This document shows positions 50,526 through 59,101 of a stretch of DNA of 64,000 nt, in pieces. Origin of the DNA: Caryophanales bacterium UBA784 (lineage in GTDB: Bacteria; Bacillota_I; Bacilli_A; RFN20; CAG-288); the NCBI GenBank assembly GCA_002297045.1, contig DBJE01000003.1, forward strand, positions 196,497-260,496. The letters run 5' to 3'. Position 1 is the first letter of the stretch. Every line of letters begins with the position of its first letter. Position numbers and translations under genes: made by a program. The notes beneath the pieces were generated by a model. The model had not been told where the DNA came from. It saw only the letters and a program-made list of their open reading frames with translations, and ran no database searches.

Positions 50526-50555
50526 GAAAAAAAGCCGCCATGTCGGCGGCTTCTT
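50526..50555. terminator. Bidirectional terminator
   Basis: AAAGCCGCC, loop ATGT, then GGCGGCTT (with one extra C) is flanked by an A-run on the left and a T-rich stretch on the right, between the convergent bile salt hydrolase and flavodiiron genes. Confidence 0.85.
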
Positions 50556-50556
50556 C

Positions 50557-51768
50557 CTACTTCAGCGATTCAACGATTTCCTTTGCCCTCTGATCAAGAA
50601 GCAAGGCATCCTGTCCGTTCCTTGCCGACTTGATTGTGACTTCTGTCGGAGTAAAGACAATTCCTTTGACTGTTGAGAGCTTGTTCTTGATTAGATTACT
50701 AGCCGTCACAGCCCATGTTCCGTTCTGGACAAGGGAAATCGTCCGGTTATGGACATTCCTTCCTATCCTATCATCGATAAGGGAGTTCCTCTCTGGGAAG
50801 AGAGAGGCATTATAGGTGTTCGCCCTAAAAACAATGTTGGAATATTCGAAGGCTTTTGCCACCCTTTCTGTCTTGTCGGTAAGAGAAACATCGCAGACAG
50901 AAAGATTGTTTATCCCAAGTTCATTTAGTTTCCTTGCAAGATAATAGGCTGCATTTCTCCTGTTCCCATAACTAGTGGAATAGCAGATCCTGACTCCTTT
51001 CCTTTCCGGAGTGTAGCTTGCCCAAAGGGTGTATAAATCGATAATCCGCTTCCTTGTTTCCTTTGTGCGGTAAATCGGTCCATGGAGCGGAAGGATCCTG
51101 TTGACTTTATCTAAGGGGAGCTTTTTGAATAGGGCAAGGACCGACGGACCGTATTTTCCGACAATATTGGTATAGTATGTCCGGCTTGCCTTGGCTAAGT
51201 CTTTCTCGAAGTCGAACTGGTCGGCATAAAGTCTTCCGTCTAAGGTGTCAAAGCTTCCGAAGGCATCGGCAGTGAAGAGTAGGCCCTCTGTTTCCTCAAA
51301 GGACATCCTCACCTCCGGCCAATGGATCATCGGTGCCCTAAAGAAGCGGAGGATATGTTTCCCTAGAGAAAGGGTGTCCTTCTCTTTGACCACGATTTCC
51401 TTGCCTTGAGTATTCAGCAACGGGAAGAACTGATGGAGGAAAAGAAAGGTCTTCCTGTTTCCGACAAGCTTCGTCTCTGGATGACGGAGAAGGATTTCCC
51501 CGATGTTATAGCAATGGTCAGGTTCCCTATGATGAATGACAAGATAGTCAAGTTTCCGTCCGTTCAAGGCTCCCTCCACGTTCTCAATGAACTGTCTTGA
51601 GACGTCCTGGTCGGCCGTATCCCTTAAAGCCGTCTTCTCATCGAGAATCAGATAGGAGTTATACGTCACTCCTTTGTGGATAGGAAGGGTATTCTCGAAA
51701 AGAGTGATTCTTGGATCTTCCCCGCCGACATAGACGATATCATTTGTAATATTCCGTGTTAATTTCAT
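50557..51768 (-). CDS. fprA: Flavodiiron protein (oxygen/NO reductase)
   Basis: 403 aa. The N-terminal metallo-beta-lactamase domain holds the di-iron ligands: H-H-x-EPDH (AGG gives the family Met), the HWPE His, ADAFGSF Asp and LHGPIYR His. The C-terminal flavodoxin domain begins near ICYSTSYGN. It reduces oxygen to water or NO to N2O in anaerobes, using electrons from rubredoxin or ferredoxin-type donors; no donor is adjacent. ATG 51768 (MKLTRN) has GGAGG 9 bp ahead and matches the family start. 'HWPEV-x-MSFEE' has another AGG at a Met position. Confidence 0.94.
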   Translation of the reverse strand: MKLTRNITNDIVYVGGEDPRITLFENTLPIHKGVTYNSYLILDEKTALRDTADQDVSRQFIENVEGALNGRKLDYLVIHHREPDHCYNIGEILLRHPETKLVGNRKTFLFLHQFFPLLNTQGKEIVVKEKDTLSLGKHILRFFRAPMIHWPEVRMSFEETEGLLFTADAFGSFDTLDGRLYADQFDFEKDLAKASRTYYTNIVGKYGPSVLALFKKLPLDKVNRILPLHGPIYRTKETRKRIIDLYTLWASYTPERKGVRICYSTSYGNRRNAAYYLARKLNELGINNLSVCDVSLTDKTERVAKAFEYSNIVFRANTYNASLFPERNSLIDDRIGRNVHNRTISLVQNGTWAVTASNLIKNKLSTVKGIVFTPTEVTIKSARNGQDALLLDQRAKEIVESLK

Positions 51769-51858
51769 TATACAAATCCTCCGGCCCTCTATTATAGAGA
51801 GCAAGGAACTATATTTCACGGAGAATGATAAAGGCAGAAGTTAGAATAGACTAACTAA

Positions 51859-51885
51859 GGAGGATCTTTTCTGCTATAATCCTCC
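51859..51885 (+). promoter_or_regulatory. Promoter of the ZIP transporter with inverted repeat
   Basis: An extended -10, TGCTATAAT (51872-51880), is flanked by the inverted repeat GGAGGAT (51859-51865) and ATCCTCC (51879-51885). A metal-dependent repressor bound here would block the promoter. A second small palindrome, TTCCT-T-AGGAA, lies just downstream near 51892. Confidence 0.45.
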
Positions 51886-51941
51886 CTGGCCTTCCTTAGG
51901 AAAGCCGGAAAATAAAGTTCCCGTTGTGGAAAGGAGCCTTT

Positions 51942-52727
51942 ATGGATGCGCTTCAGGTTGCCGTTTTATCTTTGATTTTGATTTTTTTTGCTACGGCTCT
52001 TGGGGCAGGAACCGTATTTTTCTGTCATAAGCCCCTCTCAGAGAAAGCAAATGCCCTAGTCCTAGGATTCTCAGGCGGAATAAGGATGGCCGCTAGTTTC
52101 TTCGGCCTTCTTCTCCCCTCGATCGAACAAAGCAAAGAAAGGGAGTCCCTCTCTTTTCTTCCCCCTCTTCTTGGTTTTCTTCTCGGCTGTGTCTTTCTCT
52201 TCCTTTTGGACTTCTTTGTCCCCCATTTCCATAAAATCACCGGCGTAGAGGAAGGAAAACCATCTCCGTTAAATAATAACCTGAAATTCTTTCTTGCTGT
52301 GACTATCCATAATATTCCGGAAGGGCTCTCTGTAGGATTCGCCGCCGGTCTGGCAAGGAAGGAAAGGGGAAATGCCGCCTACATCTCCTCCTGTCTTTCC
52401 TTAGCTATAGGAATAGCTATCCAGAACGTCCCGGAAGGGGCGGCAGTCTCCCTTCCTTTATATGGAGACGGAAGGAAAAAGAGTAAGGGTTTCCTCTTTG
52501 GCACCCTCTCCGGGCTTGTCGAACCTCTTTTTGGCATCCTCGGACTATTTCTCGCCCGGCTTTCCTCTCTCACTCCATGGCTGCTCTCTTTTTCGGCAGG
52601 GGCAAGGAGGTATGTCATCCTAGACGAGCTTCTTCCTGAAGCACGAAAGAAAGGGATTGAGCATTATGGATTGTTCTCCTTCCTTGCCGGCTTTAGGATA
52701 AGGATGGCATTAGAGATACTTATCTGA
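51942..52727 (+). CDS. ZIP-family metal transporter
   Basis: 261 aa with eight helices, taking up divalent metals (typically zinc). The helix 4 and 5 metal sites are HNIPEGLSVGFAAGLA and the NVPEGAAV segment; the family LSLAIGIAIQ is also present. AGG codons give SGGI-M-MAASFF (52083-52085), SAGA-M-M-YVILDELLPEA and AGF-M-I-M-MALEI at the transporter's usual Met/hydrophobic positions, where arginines inside helices would be nonsensical. The start at 51942 is chosen for the AAAGGAG site 6 bp ahead. Confidence 0.95.
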   Translation: MDALQVAVLSLILIFFATALGAGTVFFCHKPLSEKANALVLGFSGGIRMAASFFGLLLPSIEQSKERESLSFLPPLLGFLLGCVFLFLLDFFVPHFHKITGVEEGKPSPLNNNLKFFLAVTIHNIPEGLSVGFAAGLARKERGNAAYISSCLSLAIGIAIQNVPEGAAVSLPLYGDGRKKSKGFLFGTLSGLVEPLFGILGLFLARLSSLTPWLLSFSAGARRYVILDELLPEARKKGIEHYGLFSFLAGFRIRMALEILI

Positions 52728-52796
52728 GACTAGCGTAGTCGGCTTGTTCTCTAACAGGGAAGAAGCTAGAATAGGGAAGATTAGGAGGACTGATTA

Positions 52797-54257
52797 ATGC
52801 CCTGTACAACAATTTTAGTCGGTAAGAAGGCAAGTTATAACGGATCAACCAGGATTGCCAGAAACGATGATTCTCCTTCCGGACAGTTCCATGTCAAAAA
52901 GAGGATCGTCGTCCAACCTAAGGATCAGCCGAAGGTTTATAAAAGCAAAGGCGGGAAGCTGACTATAAAGCTTCCGGACAATCCTCTCCGCTATACAAGG
53001 ATGCCGAATGTCGATCCTAAGGAAGGAGTATGGCCGGCAACAGGCATCAATAGTGCAAATGTCTCCATGACGGCGACAGAGACAATCACTTCGAACGAAC
53101 GTGTCCTTGGGGCTGATCCCTACGTGGAAGCCCACAGGGAAAAAGGAAAACAGGTTCCCGGCGGAATCGGGGAGGAGGATCTTGTCCTTCTTGTCCTTCC
53201 CTATATCCACTCGGCAAGAGAGGGTGTCCTTCGTCTTGGTTCTCTGCTTGAACAGTATGGGACCTATGAGCCAAACGGCATTGCCTTCAGCGACGAAAGC
53301 GAAATCTGGTGGCTTGAGACAATCGGAGGACATAACTGGATAGCTAAGCGTGTCCCGGATGATCACTATGTTGTCATGCCAAACCAGTTTGGAAGGGATT
53401 CCTTTGACTTTGATGATGCAAGGGGAGAAAAGAAAGAGAACCTTTGTTCGACTAACTTATTGGAGTGGACGAAGAAGAACAATCTTTATCTTGGATTCGA
53501 AGGTGCATTTAATCCCCGCCTTGCCTACGGAAGTCATAGTGATTCTGACCACGTCTACAACACTCCCCGTGCCTGGTATAGGTTACGCTATTTTAATCCG
53601 CATTATACAAACTGGGATAACGGCGGAGAATATACTCCGGAATCCGATGACCTTCCTTGGTCGATGGTTCCTGAGCGGAAGATTACCCTTTCTGATGTAA
53701 AGTACATTCTTTCTTCCCACTATCAAGGGACAATCTATGATCCTTATGGAAAGAATGGCACGCCGGAAAGCCGTTCTAGGTATCGTCCTATCGGAATTAA
53801 CCGTACCAGTTTCCTCTCCTGCAGTGAAATCCGTCCATGGGCAAAGAAGGAACTTAAGCCGATTTTCTGGCTTGCCTATGGTTCAAATGCCTTCAATGCC
53901 TTTGTTCCCGTCTTTACTAACGTTGACAAGCTTCCGGATTACTATTCCAAGACGACAAGGAGAGTCTCCACCGATGATTTCTACTGGGCAAGCCGACTTT
54001 TAGGTGCGCTTGCCGATCCACATTTCAATGTCAACTCCATCCATATCGAACGGTACCAGGATGCCGTAAGGGAGCAGTCCTATAAGTTCATCAGCGAAAC
54101 GGACAGAAAAGAAGGACTTTTGACAGCCTCCGAAATCGAAAAGATCAATCAAACCATAGCAAACAGGGTGAAAAAGGAGACGGATAAGGCTCTGAATAAT
54201 GTCCTCTATTCAACTTCCATGCTGAGGAAGAATGGCTTCTCCCGGTCGGATAATTAA
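52797..54257 (+). CDS. pepD: C69-family dipeptidase (PepD-like)
   Basis: 486 aa Ntn-hydrolase similar to the Lactobacillus PepD dipeptidase. The start MPCTTILVGKKAS places the nucleophilic Cys at position 3. Further motifs: GST-x-IARNDD (AGG gives Met; the Arg is AGA), NPLRYT-x-MPN (AGG gives Met), GINSANVSMTATETI, SHYQGTIYDPYG and WLAYGSNAFNAFVPV. It is cytoplasmic with broad dipeptide specificity. A strong AGGAGG precedes the ATG, and an intrinsic terminator follows. Confidence 0.95.
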   Translation: MPCTTILVGKKASYNGSTRIARNDDSPSGQFHVKKRIVVQPKDQPKVYKSKGGKLTIKLPDNPLRYTRMPNVDPKEGVWPATGINSANVSMTATETITSNERVLGADPYVEAHREKGKQVPGGIGEEDLVLLVLPYIHSAREGVLRLGSLLEQYGTYEPNGIAFSDESEIWWLETIGGHNWIAKRVPDDHYVVMPNQFGRDSFDFDDARGEKKENLCSTNLLEWTKKNNLYLGFEGAFNPRLAYGSHSDSDHVYNTPRAWYRLRYFNPHYTNWDNGGEYTPESDDLPWSMVPERKITLSDVKYILSSHYQGTIYDPYGKNGTPESRSRYRPIGINRTSFLSCSEIRPWAKKELKPIFWLAYGSNAFNAFVPVFTNVDKLPDYYSKTTRRVSTDDFYWASRLLGALADPHFNVNSIHIERYQDAVREQSYKFISETDRKEGLLTASEIEKINQTIANRVKKETDKALNNVLYSTSMLRKNGFSRSDN

Positions 54258-54280
54258 GCCACTAGTAAATAGGAAAATAT

Positions 54281-54316
54281 AACCGCCTGGAGTTTGCCGA
54301 CACAGGCGGTTTTTTA
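54281..54316 (+). terminator. Intrinsic terminator of pepD
   Basis: AACCGCCTG, 13-nt loop, CAGGCGGTT and a T-run. Confidence 0.88.
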
Positions 54317-54467
54317 TTGCACGAAGTGGATTATAAAGATATCTGCCGATGTTATTTCAGGGACAATCAGAAAATTCACCTTGGACAAGAAAGTCTTTTA
54401 CCGGGATTTTCCGACTTTCTGTTTAGAATTTGCAGTCATCTGTCCTATTCTTCCTGACTATAGTCTG

Positions 54468-54498
54468 AAAAAGGAATAGGCCTGACCTTGCCTATTCC
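54468..54498 (-). terminator. Intrinsic terminator of the minus-strand polysaccharide genes
   Basis: On the minus strand GGAATAGG, 10-nt loop, CCTATTCC and TTTTTC, about 56 bp past the HAD-like gene. Confidence 0.75.
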
Positions 54499-54553
54499 TT
54501 GGTGCAAAGACTACGTCGGTTCCGAAACGGAAGAGCAAAATCAATGACAAAGA

Positions 54554-56314
54554 TTAAATATGTTTACTCCGCAAATAAATTAAGCTCGTGATTCTTGATT
54601 TGACAGCAGCTTTCCAATATTTTGATTTCTTGTAAACAGTGTTATCGTTTTGACTATGATAAAGCCTGATTCCCTTAGCTAATCGATTGACATTATATTT
54701 TTTCAGCAGATAACTCGAGATATTTTCGATTACCTTTGAGCTAATCAGAAGGCTTTTGTTTATCTGATCAAGAGAGATGATTTCCTTTTCCCTCTCATCC
54801 AAGATAGGTTTGGAATAGTTTTGGTAGATCTGTACGCTTTTATCGATGAAAAAGCATGGTTTATCTTTCGTAAAATACCTCACCTCACCATGGTCTGCCC
54901 GTAATATCTGTTCTAGGAAAAAATAGTGGAATCTGAAAAATATATTATTAGCCGAGATACCGTCAAACATGAGACCTTGTTTTAGATTGTCGGCATCTTC
55001 ATCCACATAATTGGTATACCCATAATAGAACCCTTTTATCTTGATATCTTTATTTATGATGTTCCGGATTCTATCTTGGATTGTTCCTCTCCAGCCTACA
55101 TCAATAAGAATTATTTCTTTGCCGGAAGAGGAAAACTGATTCAAAAACAGTTCTCTCTGCTCTTTGATTTTTCTGCTTATAATTGCCGTAAACGAATCAC
55201 ACTTTAATATCTTTTCCAGTGTTCCGCCTGTTAATTTCTGCTCGCATTCAGAGGAGGAATAAACTTCTTCTTTCTCTTCCTGGCTAAAGCCTAATCTTGT
55301 CAAAAAGAAATCTACCATATCGATTTTTATTTGCTGTTCCCGAAAGAATGGCTTGAAGTCTTCTGCCGTATAAGAATCCTTGATTGGGCAGGAGGGAAGA
55401 AACAGGGCGTTTCTGGACACATAGAGGTAGTGGGTTTTTAATTTCTTTTGGCTGTTAGCAAACAGCATATCAAACATCTTTTTTAAAAACTGGCCTTCCC
55501 GTGCTAAAAAGAAAATATCTTCGTTGTAGTTTGCATGGGAATAGATTCTTCTAAGGAACTCATAGATAGGAAGAGAAAAAGAGGCATCGAAATTTTTTAA
55601 TTTCTTAACCTGCTTTATGATGATTTTCTTAGTTTTTCTATCTTGATATAGATCATTTAATTTATAACTTCTCGTTATTCTTTTTGAATTGATATGGAAG
55701 CAGTCTAGATTGATCTTCTTCGATGAATCAATATCCGAATAGAAATTGTCACCGATCATTAATGAGCTGCCAATATCTTTTACCGAATCCTTAATTAATC
55801 CTTCTTCCTTTAACTTCCCTTGTTCACAGGAAGTGACAATATGGTCAATCTCAATATCGGGAAACAGCTTTTGAACGATTGCACGGATAAGTTCCTTTCC
55901 GTAATAGAAATTGCTTATTATATGGATATCAATCTTATTTTTCCTGGCGTATTTTAATAACTTATAGCTGTTTTTCGTTGGCAGACAGTCCTCTAATTCG
56001 CATTCAAACAAAACCTGCTTTGCATATTCCTTGAAATCGTTGAAATTTAATTTATCTTCCAGTTCGAAATGGATTATTATTTTGCTTAAGGAGTCTTCAA
56101 AAGACAATTTGCTGTTGAAATATTTAGAACAGGCATCGGAAATTGATTTTGCATCGGTCTGCAGAGAGCCATTTAAATATAAATAATCGGCAACCCGGTC
56201 AAAAAAATGAGTGTTAGTCTCTTTTCTATAGACCATGGTTTCAAAAAAATCGCAGTATAGATGTTTTTTGCCGTTTAATAATCTAACTATTTGTTTATAT
56301 TCTCTATTGGTCAT
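54554..56314 (-). CDS. HAD-like protein of polysaccharide loci
   Basis: 586 aa. The first ~210 residues have the HAD fold with motif I DFFETMVYR (nucleophile Asp kept), motif II IISNFYYG and motif III with GDNFYSDI. The remainder resembles the C-terminal region of large HAD proteins found in capsule and O-antigen loci: FLAREGQFLKKMF, THYLYVSRNAL, LIDVGWRGTIQ. Its reaction is not known; sugar-phosphate or teichoic-acid-like modification is suggested by context. The gene is AT-rich compared with the housekeeping region. Its ATG overlaps the flippase end by 11 bp. Confidence 0.8.
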   Translation of the reverse strand: MTNREYKQIVRLLNGKKHLYCDFFETMVYRKETNTHFFDRVADYLYLNGSLQTDAKSISDACSKYFNSKLSFEDSLSKIIIHFELEDKLNFNDFKEYAKQVLFECELEDCLPTKNSYKLLKYARKNKIDIHIISNFYYGKELIRAIVQKLFPDIEIDHIVTSCEQGKLKEEGLIKDSVKDIGSSLMIGDNFYSDIDSSKKINLDCFHINSKRITRSYKLNDLYQDRKTKKIIIKQVKKLKNFDASFSLPIYEFLRRIYSHANYNEDIFFLAREGQFLKKMFDMLFANSQKKLKTHYLYVSRNALFLPSCPIKDSYTAEDFKPFFREQQIKIDMVDFFLTRLGFSQEEKEEVYSSSECEQKLTGGTLEKILKCDSFTAIISRKIKEQRELFLNQFSSSGKEIILIDVGWRGTIQDRIRNIINKDIKIKGFYYGYTNYVDEDADNLKQGLMFDGISANNIFFRFHYFFLEQILRADHGEVRYFTKDKPCFFIDKSVQIYQNYSKPILDEREKEIISLDQINKSLLISSKVIENISSYLLKKYNVNRLAKGIRLYHSQNDNTVYKKSKYWKAAVKSRITSLIYLRSKHI

Positions 56315-57833
56315 TCTTTACTTTCCCTTTTCTTTTGAATATGTGGTTCTTAATATAGTTAAGTACAACATTCTTCCTCATTATTATAAAGGGAATTCTG
56401 AAAAATAGGGCCAACACGGAATAAATCAATATACCAAATAGGACTTTCATAAACAGCAGGGGAATAGTGGGCAGAAATCCGATTACTTTGCTTAATAAGG
56501 ATATTCCTAGGAACATGATCAAAGAGGCATCAAATGGCTGGATGAATGCGTTCAGCAATATTTTTGGGTCTACGGCTTTTCTTGCAAACCAAATCAAGAA
56601 AAACCTTTCCACATATTCGGTTATCAGTGTAGCGATAGCACATCCTGTGGCTTTATATTTAGGAATCAATAAAAGGTTGCAGCAGACATTAAGTCCTACT
56701 ATGCCAAAAGTAATCCAGGTCTGTGTCCAAATGTGATTGGAAGGACGATAATAAGCATAGCCTAAGAATCCGTTTACGGTATAAGTGATGATAATCGGAG
56801 AGAGAATATAAAGTACAGGAATGGTTTCTTCGTATCCACTGCCTAAAAACAATGGGATGAACTCGCTTGCTATTGCCACAATACCAAATAGGCAGGGCAA
56901 AGCAATGGATAGACTTGCGCCAATGGCTTTTCTGAGCTTATCTTCCATTTCTTCTTTATTGTGGGTGCTATACAGGTAAGACATTCTGGAGAGGATAATC
57001 ACATTTAAGGAAGAGCATAGGCCGGTTATGATATTGATTACCTTTATGGCCTGAGAATAATAACCGTTCTGGGTTGAATCTTTTCCGATTATTCCTAATA
57101 ATGTCTGATTGAAAATCATGAATAGTGAAACGGCAAGAGCAGGGATGAAATAAGAGAAGGATTGAAATAATAAATAGCGGATTCTTAATTCCTTTAACTT
57201 ATATTTAAACGAAGAAAATGTTCCTTTCTTAAAGGAAAAATAAATAATCAGGGATGAAACAACGTTTCCTATCGACCTTATCCCCACATAGCTTAGAAAA
57301 TCGTCTGAAGATCTGATACAGACAAAAATCAGAATTATTGTCAGAATTCTAATGGTGATATTTCTAATGCAGATAGAAACAAACCGTTCCTCGCCTTGGA
57401 AGTAGAAAGTGGGATCTATTTGAATTGCGATGATATTAAAGGTCAGCAATAAAAAGGAAAAAACCGCTCTGCGATCATTCCGAAACAGAGGAATAATCAC
57501 GGCTAAATAGATAAGTATAGTTAGCAAGGATAGGAAAAACTTTATATACCTTATTCCCAGGAAAGCTTTGGTCTTCTCTTCTTTGTTGTTTCTGTTTTGG
57601 GAAATGATTTTCGTGCCAAAGTCATTAAACCCAAACGTCGCCAGAATCGTAAAATAAGAAACGATAGAAGTATAATAGGCGTAGTCTCCCCTTAAACCAG
57701 GGCCGAAAATCCGTGAGATATATGGAGTGGTAATAAAGGGGACCAATAAGACTAGGATTTGATACAATCCGTTAAAGACTGCATTTATTTTTAATGATTT
57801 AGTATTAAGAAGCTTTGAAATCTTTCGGTTCAT
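56304..57833 (-). CDS. Polysaccharide flippase (Wzx/MATE-like)
   Basis: 509 aa with about 12-14 helices, the PST/Wzx family that flips undecaprenyl-linked repeat units. Recognisable parts are the N-terminal YQILVLLVPFITTPYISRIFGPG and FATFG-FNDFGTKIIS-like region, and the mid RMSYLYSTHNKEEMEDKLRKA. ATG 57833 is preferred over TTG 57845; no ribosome site is seen. AGG is used only a few times, mainly at hydrophobic positions within helices, while most Met codons are ATG, in contrast with the core genes. Confidence 0.9.
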   Translation of the reverse strand: MNRKISKLLNTKSLKINAVFNGLYQILVLLVPFITTPYISRIFGPGLRGDYAYYTSIVSYFTILATFGFNDFGTKIISQNRNNKEEKTKAFLGIRYIKFFLSLLTILIYLAVIIPLFRNDRRAVFSFLLLTFNIIAIQIDPTFYFQGEERFVSICIRNITIRILTIILIFVCIRSSDDFLSYVGIRSIGNVVSSLIIYFSFKKGTFSSFKYKLKELRIRYLLFQSFSYFIPALAVSLFMIFNQTLLGIIGKDSTQNGYYSQAIKVINIITGLCSSLNVIILSRMSYLYSTHNKEEMEDKLRKAIGASLSIALPCLFGIVAIASEFIPLFLGSGYEETIPVLYILSPIIITYTVNGFLGYAYYRPSNHIWTQTWITFGIVGLNVCCNLLLIPKYKATGCAIATLITEYVERFFLIWFARKAVDPKILLNAFIQPFDASLIMFLGISLLSKVIGFLPTIPLLFMKVLFGILIYSVLALFFRIPFIIMRKNVVLNYIKNHIFKRKGKVKNDQ

Positions 57834-58309
57834 TATGTTTGTCAAAACGTGTGTTCAGTTGTAACAATAAGCGAAGTTCTTCTTTTTTATATCACCAATC
57901 AGGCAATCATGCAATATGGTGGAAAAGCCGCTTGTTAGGAACATAAAGCCTAGGCGGTCTAAGGGAGAGGGTAAGGGCTGCGGTATTTTAATAGGATATA
58001 TGTGCACTAGTCTCGTGCTAAAAAAGACTCTCCGATTGTCTGCCGAAATCCCGGGAAATGTATTCTAAGTTGTGGACTCTTCTCTTCTCTCTAGCAGCAT
58101 CCCGCCGCTAAATATAAAGCGTCCCGGCATCCGAAGAGACAAATATTCAGCAGCCCTTCCGGATAAACGTCTGGAAAGCGGGGGATTAATCGAAAACGCT
58201 GACGTTTTTTCTCTTAGTTAAAATCTTTGGAGTATTAGGCTGCAATTAAAGCATACGCATCCATCCTTTTCGAATTTGTTGTCTACTAGTAACAAGAGCC
58301 GGTTTGTTT
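57834..58309. other. Intergenic region between divergent polysaccharide operons
   Basis: About 0.48 kb without a reading frame of credible length. A small hairpin AACG-CTGA-CGTT with T-run (about 58195-58212) could stop transcripts from the left. No other element is identified. Confidence 0.55.
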
Positions 58310-58325
58310 TATAATCTTTTCAGTT
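58310..58325 (+). promoter_or_regulatory. -10 element placed for a leaderless transcript
   Basis: TATAAT (58310-58315) lies 10 bp before the ATG of the DUF4422 gene, which has no Shine-Dalgarno. Transcription would start within about 3 nt of the ATG. No -35 at the normal distance. Confidence 0.5.
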
Positions 58326-59096
58326 ATGGAAGACATTAAGATTATTGTCGTTTCGCATAAAGCTTATCCAATGCCGGATAATCCTATCTATATCCCTGTA
58401 GAAGTCGGTGCTGTCTCTAGAAGCACGCATTTTTTTTCGTATCGGGACGATAGGGGTAAGGACAATATATCGGCAAAAAACAAGAACTACTGTGAACTAA
58501 CGGGAATTTATTGGGCTTACAAGAATCTTAATTATGATGTACTCGGCTTAGTTCATTACCGTCGATATTTTAGGCGACGGAATTTCTTTGTCTCAAAGAA
58601 GCTGAAGAATATCAGGACTTCAGAGGAAATTGAGAAAAAGCTTTCCAAGGCCGATTTTATTCTTCCTAAGAAACGGCATTACTATATCGAGACAAATTAC
58701 TATCATTATGCTCATGCCCATAAGGCTGAACCTTTGGATAAGACACGGGAGATCATTGCAAGAGACTATCCTTCCTATCTAGCCGCCTTTGACCATCGGA
58801 TGAAAAAGCGGAGCGGTCATTATTTCAATAGGTTCATTGGGCGCAAAGACATAGTCAAAGGATATCTTGACTGGCTATTCGCTATCCTTTTCAAATTAGA
58901 AAAGGAAATCGATCTATCTTCCTATTCGGAGTACGACCAGAGAGTCTTCGGCTTTGTTTCCGAACGTCTTCTCGATGTCTATATCGAAGCAAACCATCTG
59001 ACATTCACTGAGCAGAAATATGACTTCATGGAACATCAGAACTGGATAAAGAAGGGCTTTGCTTTTCTTAAGCGGCATTTTACAGGAAAGAAGTAA
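58326..59096 (+). CDS. DUF4422-family glycosyltransferase
   Basis: 256 aa. The DUF4422 signature is visible: ELTGIYWAYKN, GLVHYRRYF, ADFILPKKRHY, the YFN-x-FIGRKDI segment (AGG, Met in NMF motifs) and YDQRVFGFVSERLLDVYI. Members are capsule or O-antigen glycosyltransferases acting at the cytoplasmic face. No signal peptide. It is the first gene of the rightward half of the locus and followed 5 bp later by the polymerase-like gene. Confidence 0.9.
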   Translation: MEDIKIIVVSHKAYPMPDNPIYIPVEVGAVSRSTHFFSYRDDRGKDNISAKNKNYCELTGIYWAYKNLNYDVLGLVHYRRYFRRRNFFVSKKLKNIRTSEEIEKKLSKADFILPKKRHYYIETNYYHYAHAHKAEPLDKTREIIARDYPSYLAAFDHRMKKRSGHYFNRFIGRKDIVKGYLDWLFAILFKLEKEIDLSSYSEYDQRVFGFVSERLLDVYIEANHLTFTEQKYDFMEHQNWIKKGFAFLKRHFTGKK

Positions 59097-59101
59097 TTTA
59101 T

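Noticed and set aside
54294..54479. 61-codon plus-strand frame after pepD
   Set aside because: It covers the pepD terminator and part of the opposing terminator, with no ribosome site.
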